A stretch of DNA of 57,762 nt from UBA9715 sp964553375 (GTDB lineage Bacteria; Actinomycetota; Coriobacteriia; Coriobacteriales; Eggerthellaceae). Of this stretch, positions 9,590-17,044 are shown piece after piece. The notes beneath the pieces were generated by a model. It was not told where the DNA came from, ran no database searches, and worked only from the letters and a program-made list of their open reading frames with translations. The stretch is from the NCBI GenBank assembly GCA_964553375.1, contig CAZKKN010000006.1, positions 1 through 57,762 on the forward strand, read 5' to 3'. The position numbers were made by a program, and so were the translations under genes. Within the stretch, counting starts at the first letter, position 1, and each line of letters opens with the position of its first letter.

Positions 9590-9617
9590 TTGACCGCTGG
9601 AGTAAGTCTGCTAATAT
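9590..9617 (+). promoter_or_regulatory. Sigma-70-type promoter of tRNA-Ala
   Basis: TTGACC at 9590-9595 and TAATAT at 9612-9617 are 16 bases apart, and the tRNA starts 17 bases downstream. Confidence 0.7.
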
Positions 9618-9633
9618 AAACAACGCACTTTTC

Positions 9634-9709
9634 GGGGCATTAGCTCAGCTGGGAGAGCGCATGGCTGGCAGCCATGAGGTCAGGGGTTCGATCCCCCTAT
9701 GCTCCACCA
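9634..9709 (+). tRNA. tRNA-Ala (anticodon GGC), CCA encoded
   Basis: A complete 76-base cloverleaf. The acceptor is GGGGCAT against ATGCTCC with one G-U pair. The D arm is GCTC/GAGC with loop AGCTGGGA, the anticodon stem CATGG/CCATG has loop CTGGCAG (anticodon GGC, reading GCC and GCU), and the T arm is AGGGG/CCCCT with TTCGATC. The 3' CCA is encoded. It has its own promoter at 9590 and a terminator at 9720. Confidence 0.97.
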
Positions 9710-9719
9710 CTTCAATTCC

Positions 9720-9748
9720 GGCCGCCTTAACAGGCGGCCGTTCATTTT
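9720..9748 (+). terminator. Terminator of tRNA-Ala
   Basis: CGGCCGCC and GGCGGCCG form a perfect 8-bp stem with a TTAAC-type loop and a T-rich tail (TTCATTTT). Confidence 0.8.
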
Positions 9749-9969
9749 GGCGCTGCGAGGCTTCAGCTGCATTCGCATTTCGCATTCAAAGCTTTTCCTC
9801 ACGGCCCGAAGGCCGCTCGGCCGCTTTTCAAACGAACTGCAAACACATCTAAAGCCTCTCGCTCCACTACGAACGACCTGGATCATTCTGTTATCGGTTT
9901 GGTTGGCGACCGTTTTTGTTTCCCTCACAGGGGATCGAACCCTCGTTTTTCAAACGTTTCCCACCCTTT
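9749..9969. other. Non-coding spacer between tRNA-Ala and repeat A1
   Basis: No gene with a plausible ribosome site. It holds G/C-rich short hairpins around CGGCCCGAAGGCCGCTCGGCC and, near 9928-9945 on the minus strand, a sequence resembling a tRNA T-arm with no cloverleaf attached. The T-arm match may be chance. Confidence 0.5.
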
Positions 9970-10122
9970 TGGTCAATTTTTCCAGTTATTCGCGTTTTCC
10001 CATCCCATTTGGGGGCATTCGGCTACGCGTTAAAATCCACGACCTGGGGTTTTGCTGCTGGAGGCGCTTACCAAGCGCCATCCTGGCATCTTGAAATCGC
10101 GAATAACTGGAAAAATTGACCA
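9970..10122. repeat. Palindromic intergenic repeat, family A copy 1
   Basis: A 153-bp element bounded by perfect 25-bp inverted repeats: 9970-9994 (begins TGGTCAATTTTTCC) and 10098-10122 (ends GGAAAAATTGACCA). The centre contains GACCTGGGGTTTTGCTG at 10041-10057, which is identical in copy 2 at 51232-51248. There is no open frame with a ribosome site. Size and inverted ends fit a MITE or a REP-like mobile palindrome; no target-site duplication is obvious. Confidence 0.85.
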
Positions 10123-10286
10123 TAGCCCTTAAGAAGGAAGGTTCAAGCAGGGGAGAATCAGGTTGAATCGCACCTATGGTCCCTTCTGGCGGTCCCTTCT
10201 AGTGCGCTGCTGGTCGGATGCAACGCAGCAGTCTGCGCCCTTATGCTATGATTCCTTTGAATGAGCGAAGAGAGAGTGAGGAGAAC

Positions 10287-11150
10287 ATGGCAGAAAACGA
10301 AGCACTGGATTGCGACGGCGGTTGCAGCGGCTGCGGCGTGGAAGGCTGTGGTTCGCGCACCGAGCCCCCAGCGCCTAAGGGCCGCAAGAACGTCAAGCAC
10401 ATCATCGGCGTGGTGTCCGGCAAAGGCGGTGTGGGTAAATCCCTGGTCACCAGCTTGCTCGCCAGCGAGATGCAGCGTCGCGGTTACAAGACCGCCATCC
10501 TGGATGCGGACATCACCGGACCTTCCATTCCCAAATCCTTCGGGATGAAGCCCGGGCTCTCCGCCGATCAGGACGGCATCAACCCGTCGGTCACCGATTC
10601 GGGCATCAAGGTGATGTCCCTCAATCTCATGGTGCCCGAAGACGACACGCCCGTGGCTTGGCGTGGGCCGGTCATCAGCGGCATCCTTAACCAGTTCTGG
10701 AATGAGACCAACTGGGAGGACGTGGACTACATGTTCATCGATATGCCTCCTGGAACCTCCGATGTCTTCCTCACCGTGCTTCAGACGTTCCCCATCGACG
10801 GCATCGTCACGGTGTCGGCTCCCCAGGAGCTTGTGGCGATGATCGTCGGCAAGGCGGTGAATCTGGCCCACGACCTCAAGGTGCCCATCTTGGGCCTGGT
10901 GGAGAACATGGCTTACTTCAAGTGCGATGAATGCTCCAAGGAACACTGGATCTTCGGCGAACCCCAGGGTGAGGCTGTGGCGAAGCGCTACGATATCCCC
11001 GCTGTGGCCACGCTGCCTATGGATCCCGCCTTCGCGCGCCTGGTGGATGAGGGCAAAGTGGACTCCTATGAGGTGGAAGGCGCTCTGGATGCCATCCTCT
11101 CGCAGATCGAGGCCGTGAAGGCCGCCGACGTCATCGAAGACGCCCAATAG
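10287..11150 (+). CDS. mrp: Mrp/ApbC/NBP35-type P-loop ATPase (Fe-S cluster carrier)
   Basis: Mrp-family ATPases bind and transfer iron-sulfur clusters to apo-proteins in the cytoplasm. The N-terminus has a Cys-rich CDGGCSGCGVEGCG (residues about 9-22), reminiscent of the NBP35 N-terminal cluster site. The deviant Walker A GKGGVGKS sits at about 45-52, followed by DADITGPSIPK and DMPPGTSDVFLT, and a second Cys pair, KCDECSK, in the C-terminal half where the dimer-bridging CxxC occurs. The start at 10287 follows GTGAGGAGAAC; an in-frame ATG at 10218 is too far upstream. Abundant Fe-S enzymes in the window fit a need for this carrier. Confidence 0.93.
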   Translation: MAENEALDCDGGCSGCGVEGCGSRTEPPAPKGRKNVKHIIGVVSGKGGVGKSLVTSLLASEMQRRGYKTAILDADITGPSIPKSFGMKPGLSADQDGINPSVTDSGIKVMSLNLMVPEDDTPVAWRGPVISGILNQFWNETNWEDVDYMFIDMPPGTSDVFLTVLQTFPIDGIVTVSAPQELVAMIVGKAVNLAHDLKVPILGLVENMAYFKCDECSKEHWIFGEPQGEAVAKRYDIPAVATLPMDPAFARLVDEGKVDSYEVEGALDAILSQIEAVKAADVIEDAQ

Positions 11151-11171
11151 GACCGATCAGCACTCGGAACC

Positions 11172-11203
11172 GAGAGCCCGCCTTGTGGCGGGCTCTCTTT
11201 TTT
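11172..11203 (+). terminator. Terminator of mrp
   Basis: GAGAGCCCGCC and GGCGGGCTCTC form a perfect 11-bp stem with loop TTGT and six T. Confidence 0.92.
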
Positions 11204-11294
11204 CGCCCGCTTTCACCTCTTGTTGCAGTCAGGTCTTGAAGTATCAGACCTAGTCCTATAATGGAAGGGCCAAAGGAAACAGAAAGGAAGCCCC

Positions 11295-12590
11295 ATGCTT
11301 TTCGAGGACATCACCATCATCGATGAGGATTTCAAGGTGCGGGATCACCAGTGGGTGGGCGTGGAAGGCGCCCGGATAACCTTCATCGGCGATGCGGCCC
11401 CCACCGACCGTGCAGCCTTCGGGGGGGTCTACGATGGCAGAGACAAGCTGCTCATGCCCGCTCTTTACAACGCCCACAGCCACGCGCCCATGACGCTTTT
11501 GCGCGGTTATGCGGAGAATCTGCCGCTCCAAGCCTGGCTTGAGCAGAAATGCTGGCCCTTCGAAGGCAAGATGACCCCCGAAGACAACTATTGGGCTTGC
11601 AAGCTGGCCTTAGCGGAGATGGCCCGCTTCGGCGTGGTGAGCATGTCCGACATGTACTATGCGACCCCGGAGCGCGTCCAGGCCGTCAACGAGGCCTCCA
11701 TGAAGGCCAATCTATGCGAGGGCCTGCTCGCCTTCGAGCCCAAACCTTACAGCGAGTATCCCATCTGCGCCATGAACGAGCAGTTCGTGCGCGAATACAA
11801 TGGCTCATCCGACGGGCGCATCATCATCGATTACAACATCCATGGCGAATACACCTCCAATGAGCAGACCTGCCGCGATATCGTGGCCATCGTGAAGGAG
11901 AAGGGCTTGCGCTTGCATATCCATGCCTCCGAGACGCGAAGCGAGGTGGAGGATTGCAAAGGCCGCCATGGCGGGCTTTCGCCCATCGCCTACTTTGCCG
12001 ATCTGGGGGCTTTCGATGTGCCATGCACTGCAGCCCATTGCGTCTGGGTGGATGAAGAGGATATCGCCATCCTGCGTGATAAAGACGTGTTCGTTGCCAA
12101 TAATCCCGCCTCGAATATGAAGTTGGCCAGCGGTTTCGCTCCCATCCCTGCCATGCTGGAGGCCGGTGTGAACGTGTGCCTGGGCACCGATGGCATGGCT
12201 TCCAACAACAACCACAACATGTTCAAGGACCTCTACCTCATGGCCCTGATCTACAAGGGCCAAAGCCTCGATCCCACGGTGATCACCCCTGAGCAGGCGC
12301 TTTTCGCCGCCACGCGCATGGGGGCGCTTTCCCAGGGGCGCGACGACTGCGGTCTGGTGAAGGAGGGCTTCCGTGCCGATCTGTGCGTGCTGGATACCGC
12401 CGGCCCCTCCTGGTGCCCCTGCAATGACCTGCTGACGAATATCGTGTATGCCGGCCATGGCAGCGATGTGGTGCTCACCATGTGCGATGGCGCGGTGGTC
12501 TATCGCGACGGCGAGTATCCCGGCATCGACCTGGAGCGCGTGGAGGCAGAGGTGGCCGAGCGCACGGTGCGCATCCAGCGCGAGCTCTGA
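11295..12590 (+). CDS. Amidohydrolase (MtaD/SsnA-type deaminase or chlorohydrolase family)
   Basis: Metal-dependent TIM-barrel amidohydrolase. Seen: NAHSHAPM (metal HxH, about residues 61-63), LHIHASET, AHCVW and CLGTDGMASNNN (metal Asp). These are in the order and context of 5'-methylthioadenosine/S-adenosylhomocysteine deaminases and related guanine-type deaminases. At 431 residues it is typical. The actual substrate cannot be set from sequence; adenosine-derived thioethers are the default guess. It is monocistronic with ATAATGG-like promoter sequence upstream (about 11259) and AAAGGAAACAGAAAGGAAG before the ATG. Confidence 0.85.
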   Translation: MLFEDITIIDEDFKVRDHQWVGVEGARITFIGDAAPTDRAAFGGVYDGRDKLLMPALYNAHSHAPMTLLRGYAENLPLQAWLEQKCWPFEGKMTPEDNYWACKLALAEMARFGVVSMSDMYYATPERVQAVNEASMKANLCEGLLAFEPKPYSEYPICAMNEQFVREYNGSSDGRIIIDYNIHGEYTSNEQTCRDIVAIVKEKGLRLHIHASETRSEVEDCKGRHGGLSPIAYFADLGAFDVPCTAAHCVWVDEEDIAILRDKDVFVANNPASNMKLASGFAPIPAMLEAGVNVCLGTDGMASNNNHNMFKDLYLMALIYKGQSLDPTVITPEQALFAATRMGALSQGRDDCGLVKEGFRADLCVLDTAGPSWCPCNDLLTNIVYAGHGSDVVLTMCDGAVVYRDGEYPGIDLERVEAEVAERTVRIQREL

Positions 12591-12896
12591 TCCGTTTCCG
12601 GCGCAAGCGGTGCAGCGGGGAGGCAGGCCGCGTCAGGGGATGCTGGGCCTGCGCTGCCTAGCAGAGGATGCCTACTATATTTCCGGCTCTGGGGATGGTG
12701 CGGAAAATGCACCGTCGTTGCAATTGCGGATATACTGAAATCAAGCCTCTGAACTGGGATGATACTTTCAATTGCAGAGAGCCTCCCAGAGCCGTTCGCC
12801 GCTCGCGGAAGCGCTGCTTTCCGCTGTTACGTTTCCATTAAAGTGGTTTCGCTGCTTCAGGCAGCAAGCGTAACCGACTTAAGAAGGAGATTCGAA
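12591..12896. other. Intergenic leader with hairpins before the 52-residue protein
   Basis: No gene seen. A TATACT box occurs near 12731. Two hairpins lie close to the downstream gene: one around 12803-12824 (GCGGAAGC against GCTTTCCGC) and one around 12850-12866 (GCTGC TTCAG GCAGC). They may structure the 5' leader, but no known riboswitch is recognised. Confidence 0.4.
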
Positions 12897-13055
12897 ATGA
12901 TCGAGAACAACGTACGCAACTACGCCGACATGACCGTCGAAGAGGTCATCAAGTCCGTTATCCGCGATAGCAAGATCCAGGGCACCGTGACCATCCCCCT
13001 GCGTCGCGAGGGCTATCATAGCTGCTGCAACGTGATGTACGTCGAAGAGGTCTAA
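12897..13055 (+). CDS. 52-residue small protein, function unknown
   Basis: A short protein starting MIENNVRNYADMTVEEVIK and ending with a Cys pair, GYHSCCNVMYVEEV. The ribosome site AAGAAGGAGA lies 6 bases before the ATG and a terminator follows at 13083, so this is a true single-gene unit despite its size. The adjacent Cys residues and nearby His could bind a metal or form a disulfide, but no family is recognised. An in-frame ATG at 12759 exists but has no ribosome site. Confidence 0.75.
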   Translation: MIENNVRNYADMTVEEVIKSVIRDSKIQGTVTIPLRREGYHSCCNVMYVEEV

Positions 13056-13082
13056 GCCTCCATCTCGCATAAGCTGAATCCG

Positions 13083-13117
13083 AAGCGCTCTTCCATCCGG
13101 AAGGGCGTTTCTTCTTT
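13083..13117 (+). terminator. Terminator of the 52-residue protein gene
   Basis: AAGCGCTCTTCC and GGAAGGGCGTTT pair (two G-U) around a 4-base loop, followed by CTTCTTT. Confidence 0.7.
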
Positions 13118-13278
13118 ACCCGAGCGTCAGCGGTCCTACGCTTCGGGGCATTCCGGCATCTCCCTGCCTCGGGGCCGGGTGTGGCTATTGTCACTGCGGG
13201 TCCGATTCGCCTTGAAATGGGATACACTGGTTACATCGTAAAGCGGGCTTGCGCCCTCGGCTGAAAGATGGTGATCCT

Positions 13279-15342
13279 ATGGCTGCACCCATTCCCGAAC
13301 ATGTACGCAATATCGCCCTGGTGGGCCAAGACGGGGCCGGGAAGACCTCTCTGGCCGAGGCGATGCTGTTCGTGAGCGGCCGCACTCCGCGCATGGGCAC
13401 CACCCATGACGGCAAGTCCTACTTGGACTACGACGACGAGGAGATCCGTCGCAAGTTCACCATCTCCACCTCCATCGCTCCCATTCCCTACAAGGATTAC
13501 AAGATCAATCTGCTCGACACCTCGGGTCACCCCGATTTCATCGGCGACACCATCGGCACCATGTATGCAGCGGAGATGGCCATGTATGTGGTGGATGCAG
13601 TGGATGGTCCCCAGGTCATGACCACGAAGCTTTGGAAAGAAGCCGAGCGCATGAACATCTCGCGCTCCATCTTCATCAACCATATAGACCGCGAGAATGC
13701 CGATTTCGGTGCCGCTATGGCTCTGCTGCATGCACGCTTCGGCAAGCGACTCTCGCCGGTTACGCTGCCTTTGGGCCAGCAGGACGAGTTCAAGGGCATC
13801 ATCGATGTGGTGCGCATGCAGGCCCGCTATTTCGACAGTGACGACACCGAGCGCATCGAGCCCATCCCGCCGGAGTTCCAAGAGCGCGCCGATTCTGCCC
13901 GGGAGCGCTTGATCGATGCCATCGCCGAGGCCGATGAAGAGGTCATGATGAAGTATCTCGACGGCGAAGAGCTCACCCAGGAGGAAGTGGAGAAGTGCAT
14001 CCACGACGCGATCAACCAGGGCATCTTCGTTCCCGTCTATACTGGCTCCACCATCATCAAGCAGGGCATCAAGGTGCTCATGGACGACATCACCGCCTTC
14101 TTCCCCCATCCGCGCGAGCATGCGGCCTACGTGTTGACCAACGGCGAGAAGCTCCACATCGATGAGCACGGCGAGCCGAGCGGCTTCGTGTTCAAGTCCA
14201 CCTCCGATGCCTTCGTGGGGCGCCTGTCATACGTAAAGGTGCTCACCGGTGTGCTGGAACCGGGCCAAGACCTGGTGAACGCACGCACCGATGACAAGGA
14301 TCGCATCGGCAAGCTCCTGGTCATGATGGGCAAGGAATCCACCGAGGTGAAATCGGCCAAGGCCGGGGACATCATCGTGATCCCGAAGCTCGACGACGCT
14401 CGCCCGGGCGACACGCTTTCGCGCAACGGCGACATAGAGCTTGCACCCATGCCCATGCCCAAGCCACTCTACCCGGTGGCCATCGAGGCCGAGAACAAGA
14501 AGGAAGAAGATAAGCTGGGCACCTTCCTGGCCAAGACCGCCGAGACTGATCCCACCATCGAGATCCGCCGCGATGAGGAAACCCACCAGACCATCGTGAA
14601 CGCCATGGGCGAAGAGCAGATCAACACCATGCTCACCCGCCTGAAGGAGGCGACGGGCGTGGATGCGAAGCTCGTGCCCGTGCGCATTCCCTATCGCGAG
14701 ACTATCCGCCGGGGCGCTGAGGCTCAGGGACGCCATAAGAAGCAGACCGGCGGTTCCGGTCAGTTCGGCGACTGCTGGCTGCGCCTTGCCCCCAACCCCG
14801 ATGGTGGCTATGAGTTCATCGACGAGATCAAGGGCGGCGCCATCCCCGGCGGCCTCATCCCCGCGGTGGATAAGGGTGTTCAAGATGCCATGGCCGAGGG
14901 CTTTTTGGCGGGCTATCCCATGGTGGATATCAAGTGCACCGTCTTCGATGGCTCCTATCACTCGGTTGACTCCAATGAGATGGCCTTCAAGACGGCCGCT
15001 CGCATCGGATTCAGGGCCTGCTGTGAGCAAGCCGATCCGGTGATCTTGGAGCCCATGGCCGACCTGCGCGTCAGCGTGACCGATGAGCATGCCGGTGCGG
15101 TTATGGGGGACATCTCCACGCGGCGCGGGCGCATCGTGGGCACCGAGGCCGGAGATGCCGGTGAGACCATCATCATCATGCGCGCTCCCTATGCCGAGGT
15201 CATCAACTACACCCGGGATCTGCGTTCCATGACCCGCGGTCAGGGTTCATACGAGATAGAGATCAACGGCTATGAGCAGGCACCGGGAGATGTGCAGAAG
15301 CGCCTCGAAGAGGCCTATCAGGCCGCACGCGCTGCCAACTAA
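13279..15342 (+). CDS. Elongation factor G-like GTPase (EF-G2 type)
   Basis: Translational GTPase paralogue with all five EF-G domains, 687 residues. G1 is GQDGAGKT (16-23), G3 is DTSGH, and the base-recognition motif is NHID where ordinary EF-G has NKMD. This is characteristic of the EF-G-like branch whose cellular role is unsettled. Domain IV and C-terminal motifs (GGSGQFGDCW, HPDF and MRAPYAEVINY) are present. The start at 13279 (MAAPIPEH) is preferred over one at 13249 because it gives the usual short lead to G1. The ordinary fusA is not in the window, so this is unlikely to be the only EF-G. Confidence 0.9.
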   Translation: MAAPIPEHVRNIALVGQDGAGKTSLAEAMLFVSGRTPRMGTTHDGKSYLDYDDEEIRRKFTISTSIAPIPYKDYKINLLDTSGHPDFIGDTIGTMYAAEMAMYVVDAVDGPQVMTTKLWKEAERMNISRSIFINHIDRENADFGAAMALLHARFGKRLSPVTLPLGQQDEFKGIIDVVRMQARYFDSDDTERIEPIPPEFQERADSARERLIDAIAEADEEVMMKYLDGEELTQEEVEKCIHDAINQGIFVPVYTGSTIIKQGIKVLMDDITAFFPHPREHAAYVLTNGEKLHIDEHGEPSGFVFKSTSDAFVGRLSYVKVLTGVLEPGQDLVNARTDDKDRIGKLLVMMGKESTEVKSAKAGDIIVIPKLDDARPGDTLSRNGDIELAPMPMPKPLYPVAIEAENKKEEDKLGTFLAKTAETDPTIEIRRDEETHQTIVNAMGEEQINTMLTRLKEATGVDAKLVPVRIPYRETIRRGAEAQGRHKKQTGGSGQFGDCWLRLAPNPDGGYEFIDEIKGGAIPGGLIPAVDKGVQDAMAEGFLAGYPMVDIKCTVFDGSYHSVDSNEMAFKTAARIGFRACCEQADPVILEPMADLRVSVTDEHAGAVMGDISTRRGRIVGTEAGDAGETIIIMRAPYAEVINYTRDLRSMTRGQGSYEIEINGYEQAPGDVQKRLEEAYQAARAAN

Positions 15343-15362
15343 TCAGGCGTTGGCCAGGCGTT

Positions 15363-16154
15363 ATGAAGGACCACACCTTCACATTCATGGGAACGGGGGC
15401 CGGCTGCGGTGTGCCGGCCTTCTTCTGCGAATGCGCTGCTTGCGAAGAGGCTCGCCACAACCCCGCCGCCCGGCGGGGCGACTGCGGGGCCATGGTATCG
15501 GGAACATCCCGAACGCTCATCGACACGCCGCCGGATCTGCGCAGCTACCTGGATAGGGAAGGGGTGCGCTCGGTAGACGACCTGCTGTTCACCCACTGGC
15601 ATTTCGACCACGTGGGCGGCTTGGGGGAGCTTGAATACATGGTGCAGCTGGTGACCAAGCAGGCGCTTCCCACCTATGCCTCCCCCTATACCTTGGCAAG
15701 CATCGCCAACGAATTCGCCTACATGGCATATTGCCTGGATGCCACCGAGGTCTATGAGGGCGACACCATCGTGCTTGACGGCGTGCGCTATACCGCGCTG
15801 CCCGTCACCCATGCGCCGGGAACCTATGGCTATCTCATCGAAACCGATGATACGCGCCTGTTCTACGCATCGGATACCGGCAAGCTGCCCGAGCAGACCG
15901 CCGAGCGCATCCGCGGTGTGGACGTGTTGGCCATGGATGCCACCTATTGGAAGGAAAACGGCTATCCTGCCTCCCATCATAGCGTTCAAGAATGCATAGA
16001 GGAGGGCTTGGGCCTGGGGGTGGGGAAGCTCTATCTCACCCATCTGTGCATGCACTATGCCGAGCCCATAACCTTAGCGGCTCTCAACGAGTATCTGCTG
16101 CAGTACGACGGCCAGGTGGAGGCGGCATCCGATGGCCTTTCCTTTGCGATTTAG
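15363..16154 (+). CDS. MBL fold metallo-hydrolase, PhnP-like
   Basis: Metallo-beta-lactamase-fold phosphodiesterase. The order GTGAGCGVPAFFCECAACEEA, here cited by its start GTGAGCGVPAF and its Cys-rich C-x-C-x2-C, matches PhnP, which hydrolyses cyclic phosphodiesters and carries a structural zinc on those Cys. The active-site motif FTHWHFDHVGGL (HxHxDH, about residue 78-83) is intact, as are later SDTGKLP and HLCMHY. At 263 residues the length is normal. It starts 20 bases after the EF-G-like gene and is followed within 8 bases by a YgjP-like gene. No phosphonate genes are nearby, so a housekeeping role on RNA or cyclic nucleotides is as likely. Confidence 0.85.
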   Translation: MKDHTFTFMGTGAGCGVPAFFCECAACEEARHNPAARRGDCGAMVSGTSRTLIDTPPDLRSYLDREGVRSVDDLLFTHWHFDHVGGLGELEYMVQLVTKQALPTYASPYTLASIANEFAYMAYCLDATEVYEGDTIVLDGVRYTALPVTHAPGTYGYLIETDDTRLFYASDTGKLPEQTAERIRGVDVLAMDATYWKENGYPASHHSVQECIEEGLGLGVGKLYLTHLCMHYAEPITLAALNEYLLQYDGQVEAASDGLSFAI

Positions 16155-16162
16155 GAGCATCC

Positions 16163-16948
16163 ATGGATGGCGAGCCTCAGAAAAGCGGCCAGGAGAGCAT
16201 CACCTATAACGGCGAGGACATCCCCATCGTCCGTGCCGGGATGCCCGATCTGTTCCTCGCCCTCAAACCGCCGGAGGCGACCCCCTATATCATGGCTTCG
16301 CGGGAAGCCGAGCCCCAGCAGATCATGGACTTCTTCGCCGCTCAGCTTCCGAAACTCGAGGATCTGCGCCGGGATATGCGCAAACGCTACGAGAAGAGTC
16401 CCACGCGCAAGTGCCGCTACCAGACGGGGGATGTTGCCTATGTCATGGGACGCCCCTTCCAGCTGCGGGTTTATCCCCTCACGCAACAGAAGACACGCAT
16501 GAAGGCCGGAGCCCGGGGTCGCAGCACCTCCAAATACGCCCTCGATGCAGCGGTGAGCCTGCTTACGCTCTATGTGGTCCATCCCAAGAATTACGACGAG
16601 GCCAAGTTGGCCTTCAACGGCTACGCGGAAACGGTGGTGTTGCGTAACGCCGAGTCGCTGGTTGCCGATTTCGCGGCGCTGCTCATGCCCGATTCGCCCG
16701 TGCCCCCTGTGCGCATGCGCGCCATGCGCGGCCGCTGGTCATCAAGTGAGGCCGGGGCCCTTTGGTTGTCCACAGACATCATCCCGTATCCGCCCGATTG
16801 CCTTGTCTACGTGCTTTGGCGCGAGCTGGAGAAGCAGGCGACCATTTCCCCCGAAGAGGCCGAAGCCCATCTTCAGCGTATCCTCCCAGGCTGGCGCGAG
16901 GCGGCGCGCATGCTCAGTGAACGGGCCGATCCTTATTCTTTGCAGTAG
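16163..16948 (+). CDS. YgjP/DUF45-like protein lacking the HExxH zinc motif
   Basis: The C-terminal half follows the YgjP (M48-like, DUF45) pattern: VRMRAMRGRWSSSEAG where the family has RWGSC, LSTDIIPYPPDC where it has a hydrophobic L...aP block, then VYVLWRELEKQ exactly where the zinc helix HELxH stands. The His residues have become Arg and Lys, so the protease site cannot bind zinc as usual. The tail LPGWREAARML matches the family's P-x-W-x5-L end. It is 261 residues from ATG 16163 (TTAGGAG upstream). Probably a pseudoenzyme in an operon with the upstream MBL protein. Confidence 0.7.
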   Translation: MDGEPQKSGQESITYNGEDIPIVRAGMPDLFLALKPPEATPYIMASREAEPQQIMDFFAAQLPKLEDLRRDMRKRYEKSPTRKCRYQTGDVAYVMGRPFQLRVYPLTQQKTRMKAGARGRSTSKYALDAAVSLLTLYVVHPKNYDEAKLAFNGYAETVVLRNAESLVADFAALLMPDSPVPPVRMRAMRGRWSSSEAGALWLSTDIIPYPPDCLVYVLWRELEKQATISPEEAEAHLQRILPGWREAARMLSERADPYSLQ

Positions 16949-17044
16949 CCTCTGCCTTCCTGGCGCGAAACTGGTAGAATACCTGACTGGATTAGTTACT
17001 GTTCTAGCGATTCCGATGGCTTTGCGCGAGGAAAGGTGGCGAAG

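Noticed and set aside
9928..9945. T-arm-like sequence on the minus strand suggesting a tRNA or att-site remnant
   Set aside because: No acceptor, anticodon arm or CCA can be folded around it; no integrase or element boundary is nearby.
9699..10094. Open frame across the tRNA end and repeat A1
   Set aside because: Begins inside the tRNA and crosses a terminator and palindrome; no ribosome site.
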